Position numbers and translations under genes: made by a program. A stretch of DNA of 64,000 nt from Triglochin maritima (Eukaryota; Streptophyta; Magnoliopsida; Alismatales; Juncaginaceae), in assembly GCA_963682175.1 (NCBI GenBank), contig OY821770.1:13422501-13486500 (forward strand), read 5' to 3'. Below the pieces are notes generated by a model that searched no databases, was not told where the DNA came from, and worked only from the letters and a program-made list of their open reading frames with translations. This document shows, piece after piece, positions 57,066 to 64,000 of the stretch (position 1 is its first letter; each line of letters begins with the position of its first letter).

Positions 57066-58156
57066 GGAAGAACCATTACCTGTAGCACAGCAACACACCC
57101 CTCGATGTATCCCCTTCTTAAAATAGAAGAACCAGTAGATCTCCTAGCGCATAGATCCTGGTTTGCCTTCTCCAGGCCCGTCACAAGTGTCTCGTGAACA
57201 GCCTCGGCCCACGCGTACTTGTGTAGCCTAGTCAAGTCGGCCAAGTGGTCGAGGAACCAAATTTTGGTTCGATGGGTGCCATCGCAGAACAAAAAATGGT
57301 TGAAGATGTAACAAATGAGTAGTCGGACGTACTCCTCCTCCTCATCAACCAAATATCTCGTAGCCATCATCTGGGCAGATAGTTGGGTGTTGTCAGAATC
57401 TCCCCCTGTCGGGTTGCGACTTCCTTCGGATGCATTCTGACAGCCTTCCCATGTAATCTGAGCCCCAAAATTAGGGCAACGTCTTCGGCGGTGAAGTGTA
57501 CTACCCCAGAGCCGATCATCAACCCCACCTCCTCGGGGTCATAATGTTCCACGAACCAGTCGATAATATCATTATCGACAGGAACGTTGGAGAGGGTGAT
57601 GAAGTGACCGAAGGGGGTAGCCCGGAATGTATCTTTCTCTGCGTCCCTCAACTTCCCAAAGACATTCTCTATTGGGGTCCACGAATATTTGGAGGGTTGG
57701 AAGTAATGCGTAGAAGCCTAAGAAGACACCAACCGTATGAGAACATTCCTTTTTAGAGTATCGCAATTCAATGTTACGGTAAAAACGACAAACCTGGTGC
57801 ACCACAACCCCCGAAATAGAAGCTTGAAGTGTAGAATCCATGTCGTCGACGGATATCTAGGGTTACGAAAAAGAACTGGGGTGATGAATCAGAGAAAAGT
57901 TGAGAAATGGAATGTGAGAAAGATCAGAAACGTTTTTGGTTTTCTTTCGCAACTCGGGATGTGAACAGACGCGTTTGATGTCACTTCCCGGTCTTATCGA
58001 GACGTCAGAGAGGGAACTGTCGCACGAAAGCCACAAGTGTTTTTCCATTTTTCGAAATAACGCGCGTTTTACTTTTGGCTGACTGGGCAGCTGACTAGAT
58101 GTCACGTAAGCCGCGTCCTAGACGCGCGCGGCCGTGTATAAGGGCCAAAAAATCAA

Positions 58157-58811
58157 ATGGTAAGTTCAAAACCTTATTTTCCACGTGCAACTTGACTTTT
58201 ACTCTAGGTTGACAGATTTACGTTTTGGAGTTAACTTGTATTGAAAACCTTAGCAATTTTGGGGCTGTGGTTTCATAGCGTTCATTAGCAGTAGTAGTAC
58301 TGCTGCTGCTGACTGCTTTGAACAAAAAAAAGTGATCACTATCATCGTTGGGAATTTTCAGATGTAGATTTTAAAACTTAGGACTGGGGAAAAAAAATAA
58401 AGACTATCAAATTCCAACAAATTACTTGAACACAATTCCAAAAGTTTTATCAAATATAACCATGAGCATGAAATAGTAACGAGACTAATTAGCATGCAAA
58501 TACTCCAACATGGCTTTCCAACATGACAAGAAAGAAGCTGATGATAATACTGCTCTGAATTTTACATTTTCAGTTCACGACGGAACATCACATTCCCTGA
58601 GTTTTCAATTATTTCCGAACTACTAAAATAAATAAATATTACATCAAATAAATAAGAAGAAAAAAATCCTAAAGACTTGAAGTACAAAATAAGTTACACA
58701 ACCTAAAAAACTGCAATTGCATCTTTACTTTCAAATCAGATATAAATTTCAATGCGGTCACGGTACTTAACTTGCAATTCCAATCAGCAAAGTATTTCAG
58801 TTGAGGAGGAT
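58157..58811. other. Intergenic sequence
   Basis: AT-rich. A short GCAGTAGTAGTACTGCTGCTGC inverted stretch lies near 58289. No gene or element end recognised. Confidence 0.4.
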
Positions 58812-59937
58812 TGATTAATCGATTAAGTTTTAAACTGTAAGTGCACTACCGCGATGAAGCGGTGACAAGTACGGATCGATTCTGGTTCTTCAGAAATCAA
58901 GTGACAAATAAAGACAGAAGAGTTTTGATTACACTAAACTAGCAAGCAACAAACAAAGAAGATGAAAACGAGAGGAATTGAAACTAAACTAAGTAACTAT
59001 CAAAGCAATATCAAATTCATGAAGAAAACCCCCAAAGGGGTGGAGTGTGTGTACACATGTAACAAATTGGTGAAGAATGTATTCAATAAGGCACAAGTGT
59101 ATGTAGTGTTTTCATGCACAAGAAATGTCTAATGATTGTGCCAAGATTTATCAATCCAATAGCTAACCTAGTTGATTAACATGAGCATAAACAAGTTGAT
59201 TATTAAGAACCTAAACAAGCATGTGAAGTATTTAAAAGTTGTGGCAAAATCTATCAAGTTAAGTATTCTACTTTAAACAAACAAACATACATACATTCAC
59301 ATTCATCAACACATTTCATAAGATATCATTCATTCTCATACTTCATTACATGTATAAACATCATCTTCACCCCAAATGAGGATGAAACTACTCACTACTC
59401 ATTAAACTATCATTCATATTAAGAAACGAAGACATTCTAATTATACTACGATTAATAAAATAAATTCAAGCTAAACATGCAAACATCAAAAGAGATAACA
59501 TAAAGATAAAACGAGAAGAATTATTTTATTTACATGACTCACATTACAAGTAGCATCTCTCCACTAGAGTTTTGCTCCAAGGCTTTGCTCCAAGTGGAGA
59601 GAGTGGTCACCAAGCAATGAGTGTATTACAAAGGAGGATTAAGAATTATATTTATAGTCATGAAAAAAGGTAATCGGAGACAATCCCCCGGTATGAGACT
59701 AATGACATACTATAAATGGACATAAAACACTTTAATGCAACACCCAGCTAAACCTTGATTGATTTGGAGCAAATCCAACCGCCAATCAACGGTCTTGGAC
59801 TGCCAATTGGCAGTCTGGATTGCTCGGATCCATATTTTCTTCAAATCACACTTTGGTGGATTGATTTGTTGATGTTTGGTACACCCGAGTTGGTTGTTGG
59901 AATTTAAACCCGAATCTAATTGTCAAATTACTACTCA
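58812..59937 (-). mobile_element. Probable solo LTR of a gypsy-type element
   Basis: Bounded TGATTAATCG ... CTACTCA. The left part, GTAAGTGCACTACCGCGATG and GTGACAAGTACGGATCGATT, parallels the LTR end at 31292 (GCAAGTGCACGACGTCAATG, GTGACAAATACGGGTCGAAC). There is no primer site beside it and no clear target duplication, so the exact limits are uncertain. Confidence 0.55.
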
Positions 59938-60196
59938 TGATGTGTGGAGTTTCTTGATTTACTCATTGGTCCTTTTGGTTTACATACTGATCATTCCTTC
60001 CTTGCATCTCAGTCTATAAATCTCACAATTCAGTCATTTTTCTTGCTCTTAGGTATTTTTTGTCTCTTCTTCTCGCATATTTTATTCATAAAACTTAACC
60101 ATAAAATTCATTACATAGCATTACTTAGGTTGAGGACACGAATATATGCATGATATGATGTCAATCAATAATTCAGTTGAGGAGAATCTTACTTTT
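59938..60196. other. 3' flank of ATP sulfurylase relic
   Basis: AT-rich, no features recognised; it could contain the old 3' UTR (minus sense). Confidence 0.35.
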
Positions 60197-63100
60197 CTAT
60201 GCTGCCATAGTTGCCGGCTGCTGCCCGGATTCTTCAGCTTGGAAGCTTTTGTAGTAGTTAATTTAGACTTTCCAGCGACCTGGGCACATGAAGCCATTAG
60301 GAGGATTTTCTCCACTTCTAGCAAATCCCCGCATCTGTCAACGTTAAATGTTAAATAACTTTATACAATTCTAAGTTGTTTCTCGTGGAAAAGATTTTCC
60401 AGTAAATCATAACCTTAACATGGTTTTTCACTATCCTAAAAAGTAACTTAACAAAAAAATTGTACCTTGGTTCCAGAGATGAAAATAAATTTTTTAGCAC
60501 GCGTCGGATCAAAAAATGACATCTTCTTTTCCACTGTGTCATATGCTGCGACCTGTCCAATATAGAGAATAAAAAAATTAACCTACTCAATCGATGAGAA
60601 TCATCATGTACATAAAGAAGGTTGCTTAGTAAGTTGTGTGCTAGCAACGTAGTAACATCACTCTCTTTTTTTTCCTGCAGCAACCTTGTCCTCCTATTTT
60701 AAGATTTAAGGAGGGTGAGATACTGCGTGGATTATAAATTTGATCTTTTTCATTAAGATAACACCTTGATGACTTCAAAAGCGTAAAACCTACTGGGAAT
60801 GGATGCCGATGATAATCAATCTAGCCTCCACATAATTGATCAAAGGAGTGATGCATTCTTGAGATTTTTTGTACTAGCCTTAGTTGAAATGTGTTTCAAG
60901 GACAAAAAAAAACAAAGGGTGATTTGCTCGGTACACCTCAAAATGTGCACAATTGTCGAAATACCCATGTGCTTTCACTATTCACTTGAGTGCACCTACG
61001 TTTCAAATTTTATTTCTTGCATACCCTCGGACCGTTTATGGACTCCACTCCGTTAACTTTTCTGTTGGTTTATTTACAAAAGACATCATCTAAAATTTAA
61101 TGTCCTTGATATTAAATATAAAAACACAAAATAATTTTTTTCTTTAGAAACACACCCTCTCTTCTCCCTCTTCTTCTTTCTCTACTCTCTCTCTTGTTCT
61201 CTCTCTACTCTATCTCTGTACTCTCTCTCTCTCTCTTGTTCTCTCTCTCTTATTCTCTTTTCTTCCTCTCTCATGTTCTCTCTTTTCCCTCTTTCTCTCT
61301 TCTTCCTTTCGAATTCTCTCTGCTCTCTCTCTCTTCTCCCTCTCAAATTCTTTGTCTCCTCTCTCTCCTCCCTCTCGTATTCTCTCTCTCCCTCTCTCTC
61401 TCTCATCTCCCTCTCAAATTCTCTCCCTCCTATTCTCTCTTCTCCTTCTTTCTCTTTTCCCTCTTTCTCTCTTCTTCCTTTCGAATTATCTCTTCTCTCT
61501 CTCTCTTCTCCCTCTTGAATTCTCTTCTTTCATTCGAATTCTCTCTCTCCTTTCTCTCTCTTCTCCCTCTCGAATTCTCTCTCTCCTAATCTCTATTCTC
61601 CCTCTCTCTTTTCCCTCTTTCTCTCTATTGGGGACACGTGGTTACTTTTTTTATTTTTTTGTTTTGAATTTTGGTTAAAATTATTTTAAAATATGCTTTT
61701 GAAATTTTTTAATTCTATTTAAAAAATAAATAAATTTTAGTTTTTTTCGAAAAAACAATGATATTATGGAAGTAAAAAGAAATGATTTGGAGAACAGAGA
61801 AAAACTATGATATTATGGAAGTAAAAATAAATGACGTGGAGAACAGAGAGAAGAGAGAGGGAAAAGAGAGAACATGAGAGAGAGGGAGTAGAGAGAGAAA
61901 AGACAACATGAGAGAGTAGAAAAGAGGGAGAAGAGAGAACTAGAGAGAGAGAGAGGAGAGAGAGAACTAGAGAGAGAGGGAGAGGAGAGAGAGAGAGAAC
62001 AAGAGAGGGTAGAGAGAGAGAACAAGTGAGAGTAAAGAGAGAGAAAGAGAGGAGAGAGAGAAAACAAGAGAGAAAGTAGAGAGGGGGAGAGAGAGAGAAC
62101 AAGCGAGAGTAGAGAGAAAACAAGAGAGAGAAAATAAGCGAGAGTAGAGTGAGAGAGAACAACAGAGAGAGTAGAGAGAGGGGGAGAGAGAGAAGAAGAT
62201 GATGTGTTTGTAAAGAAAAAATATTTTTTGTATTTTTATATTTAATATTAAGGACATTAAATTTTAGAGGGTGTGTTGTAAATAAACCAACAGAAAAGTT
62301 AACGGAGTGGTGTCCATAAACGATCGGAGGGTATGCAAGCAATAAAGTTTAAAATGTAGGTGCACCCAAGTGAATAGTGAAAACACGGGTATTTTGGTAA
62401 TTATGCACATTTTGAAGTGTACCTAAACAAATCACCTAAAAACAAATTTCAAGTATTCATACAACTTGGATAGATTAAAAAGACAGGTTTTACATATAAC
62501 TACATACTTTTTTCTTGTTTAAAAATATAAACATAGTTTATGATCATTTTTCAGTAATTCATTCCACTAATTGTAATTGGATTGTGTGCCTCAAGCAAAT
62601 GATGGAGAATCTCCTAACGGTTTTGAGAAAAGAAACAGAATACTGTAGCTGCCAGAATATCATGAAACTTACTCTGAATGGTAAAATGTTCAATTTCTCC
62701 AAACCAGGAGCCATGCTCAGGACTTTTTTGCCATGATCTGAGTCATAGAGGTCTCTTTTCTCAGTTAGATGGCCACATTCCAGCGGGATCACGACCAACA
62801 ATGTAAAAGTTAGCTCCTGCATTGATTCGTGCCTTGGCATGCCATTGCACTTCCGTTGGTCCAGCAAAATGCATTGGTGAAGGGAATACTGCCACAATAG
62901 TAGTCTCAGGATCAAGGATGCCATCTTCCAGAACCTGAGTGGTTAGAATTATATTAGACGTGCGTAGTCAAGCATGAAAAATCTGAAGAATGATGATTTT
63001 CACATATTTGAGAAAGAAATCCATCCAATGAATAATGAGTTATTGACCTTGCTGTGTACATCATCTGCCTTCGTAAAATCACCATATGAATGGATGAAGC

Positions 63101-63380
63101 AACAACAGTGGATTTTTGTAGCCCATATCCAATAGACACCTTCGTGTATCATTCATGATTCATCACAGTGCATGACCATTAATGTGGACTGGATTTCTCA
63201 ACTGGAACGCAAATACTGCATCAAAATCAGCACCAAGTCTATCAAACTCATTCCGAAGTTGTAGAGGAGAGAGCCTGTAGTGCTCAAGGCCATCATTATA
63301 TTTGATAGGTTCCAGCACTTAACAGATCCCCCACCTATGAGCCAGTTTCCAGTCACACTTATTACCTCTTCTATTATAAG
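60197..63380 (-). pseudogene. ATP sulfurylase (sulfate adenylyltransferase), 3' half, decayed
   Basis: Four exons survive with introns. From the right: about 63380-63048 reads GNWLIGG, then [40 protein letters not shown] and DTRRCLLDMGYKNPLLLLHP. 62934-62673 reads [47 protein letters not shown] and KKVLSMAPGLEKLNILPF. 60552-60466 reads AAYDTVEKKMSFFDPTRAKK. 60334-60197 reads MRGFARSGENPPNGFMCPGR. ATP sulfurylase makes adenosine 5'-phosphosulfate from sulfate and ATP, in plant plastids and cytosol. Lesions: frameshift after GNWLIGG; an extra Ile codon inside the catalytic HNGH motif (VHINGHAL); stop or frameshift after it; one extra T near 62748 (GGAATGTGG); a stop in the last exon after CPGRWKV. 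The 5' half is absent. Kept introns show it is not a processed copy. The element at 60917-62437 lies in the intron before the third exon. Confidence 0.85.
60917..62437. mobile_element. Non-autonomous foldback MULE, 1,521 bp, in ATP sulfurylase intron
   Basis: Perfect 9-bp target duplication AAAAACAAA (60908-60916, 62438-62446). Terminal repeats of about 280 bp start GGGTGATTTGCTCGGTACAC and end GTGTACCTAAACAAATCACCT. Then a CT-rich block (61150-61630) faces a GA-rich block (61840-62200), so most of the element is self-complementary. No gene; open frames in the CT/GA blocks are compositional. Confidence 0.88.
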
Positions 63381-64000
63381 ATTGTTATATCTTTGTCGGT
63401 ATTCTTGTTAAACAAGTACTATTGTCATGCAATTTGTTTATTTAGGAGAATTATACTTGTAACTTTTCACAATGAAAAATATTATCTTTTTATTATGACC
63501 TAGCTATACAATCGCTAAGACAAAAAAAAATTAGTTGTCTGTTTAGGAATCAAAATTGATACCCAATGGATCATTTTTGTTTTGAAAAATGACATGATAT
63601 CACCTAAGTGTTCTTAAATGGATAAATGATGTATATAGGTAGAATTGTTATACTTACAAGTTAAAGTAATTTTCATGATATCTGAACCAAAATTAACATG
63701 GCATACTCTTGGTAATCATGACATACTATGAAATCAAGTCTTATAAACTTGTAGACATTCAAACGCGTGTTTTCTATCAATCACACTATATATTACTTCA
63801 TGGTAACGTATTATACGACGAATGGAGTGCTAACTACAATTTGAAACCATACCAACAATTTCTATCTTATATATTTTCAAGGATGTTAACAGTAGTTTAG
63901 GATTCATATTCAAATCTCACGAAACCTTAACACTCCTTACACCTTCAAAACCACAACTCATCGAAAAAATGAGAAGCAGATCATGTCTGTTCAATGAGAA
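63381..64000. other. Right-edge intergenic sequence
   Basis: AT-rich. The missing 5' half of the ATP sulfurylase gene is not present here. No gene, repeat or element end is recognised. Confidence 0.4.

Larger units (their letters stand above)
53997..57841 (-). pseudogene. Ulp1/C48-type protease gene with coiled-coil and N-terminal domain, broken
   Basis: Exon 1 (57794-57841) starts MDSTLQASISGVVVHQ. Exon 2 (57080-57717) reads FGHFITLSNVPVDNDIIDWF and FTAEDVALILGLRLHGKAV, a DUF1985-like N-terminal domain of plant Ulp1-type transposon genes, then (after a frameshift near 57367) AWAEAVHETLVTGLEKAN. Intron 2 (56375-57079) holds array III. Exon 3 runs from 56374 (VWLCEKFNLAEPKMGGHPRW, then an in-frame TGA) through a long Glu/Lys/Arg coiled coil (about 54950-55870) to the C48 domain. 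That domain shows SQHWTLVVV (catalytic His near 54365), HYNN where Asp is usual, and QMPGSNDCG (catalytic Cys 54143-54145). Frameshifts lie near 54655 and 54128; after the second, IKCLMRKVNPTE continues to TAG 53997-53999. It is tail to tail with the transposase gene. Confidence 0.8.
49549..58147. mobile_element. 8.6-kb MULE with FAR1-like and Ulp1-like genes and 21-bp arrays
   Basis: A perfect 9-bp target duplication, AAAAATCAA, flanks it (49540-49548 and 58148-58156). The ends GGGAAATGTTTAGTAGCCGC and, read inward from the right, TGGCCCTTATACACGGCCGC are diverged inverted repeats. Inside them both sides have GGACGC and then CAGCCAAAGTTTTAA (left) or CAGCCAAAAGTAAAAC (right). Contents in order: FAR1-like transposase (+) with an array in an intron; a second array; Ulp1-like gene (-) with a purine-rich coiled-coil section; a third array in an intron of that gene; and its N-terminal domain. 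Transposon-borne Ulp1 genes recall KAONASHI MULEs. Both genes are broken, so this copy is now dependent on others. Confidence 0.85.

Noticed and set aside
61194..62342. Ser/Leu-rich frames of 130-192 codons
   Set aside because: They are CT or GA low-complexity blocks of a foldback MULE.

Overview
This is angiosperm (probably eudicot) nuclear DNA from a transposon-dominated, gene-poor region. The evidence is AT-rich sequence, GT-AG introns, plant LTR primer sites (tRNA-iMet type TGGTATCAGAGC and tRNA-Asp type TGGCGCCGTTGC), Mutator-like elements (MULEs) with plant-mobile-domain, FAR1-type and Ulp1-type genes, and relics of plant gene families (ATP sulfurylase, DUF247, tryptophan-aminotransferase-like). 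Only one gene looks intact: a 79-residue Lys-rich protein in three exons at 10706-12319 (-). I saw no tRNA, rRNA or CRISPR. All family names come from recognising motifs by eye; no database was searched.

Layout. 0.3-5.4 kb: a broken Ulp1-like protease tail followed by 21/22-bp tandem arrays, split by a solo LTR (2046-4197). 6.9-10.2 kb: a last exon resembling TAA1/TAR aminotransferases abutting a MULE with a broken plant-mobile-domain gene. 10.7-12.3 kb: the intact small gene. 12.4-16.4 kb: three inverted-repeat elements, two with perfect 9-bp target duplications. 17.3-20.8 kb: a second plant-mobile-domain MULE cut by a non-autonomous LTR element that itself carries a 720-bp hAT element. 22.6-25.2 kb: a DUF247 pseudogene split by a PIF/Harbinger-like element. 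25.9-38.4 kb: a nested retroelement stack (LTR C1 holding LTR element A1, which holds solo LTR A2 and a truncated Ty3/gypsy element flanked by a 0.5-kb direct duplication). 39.5-48.8 kb: about four tandem copies of a 1.05-kb non-coding unit, invaded by four different transposons. 49.5-58.1 kb: an 8.6-kb MULE with a perfect 9-bp target duplication, a FAR1-like transposase gene and a Ulp1-like gene, both broken, with large 21-bp arrays inside introns and between the genes. 60.2-63.4 kb: an ATP sulfurylase pseudogene with exon-intron structure kept and a 1.5-kb foldback MULE in one intron.

The most unusual features are two repeat systems with a period near two DNA helical turns. (1) 21-22-bp arrays sit inside MULEs at several loci, in the sense orientation in two introns of the 8.6-kb element. 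(2) The palindrome CGGTCGACCG recurs at about 20-24-bp steps in LTRs of three families; in three copies of LTR family A the cluster ends about 180 bp upstream of the TATA box. Both are sequence observations; any protein-binding role is inference.
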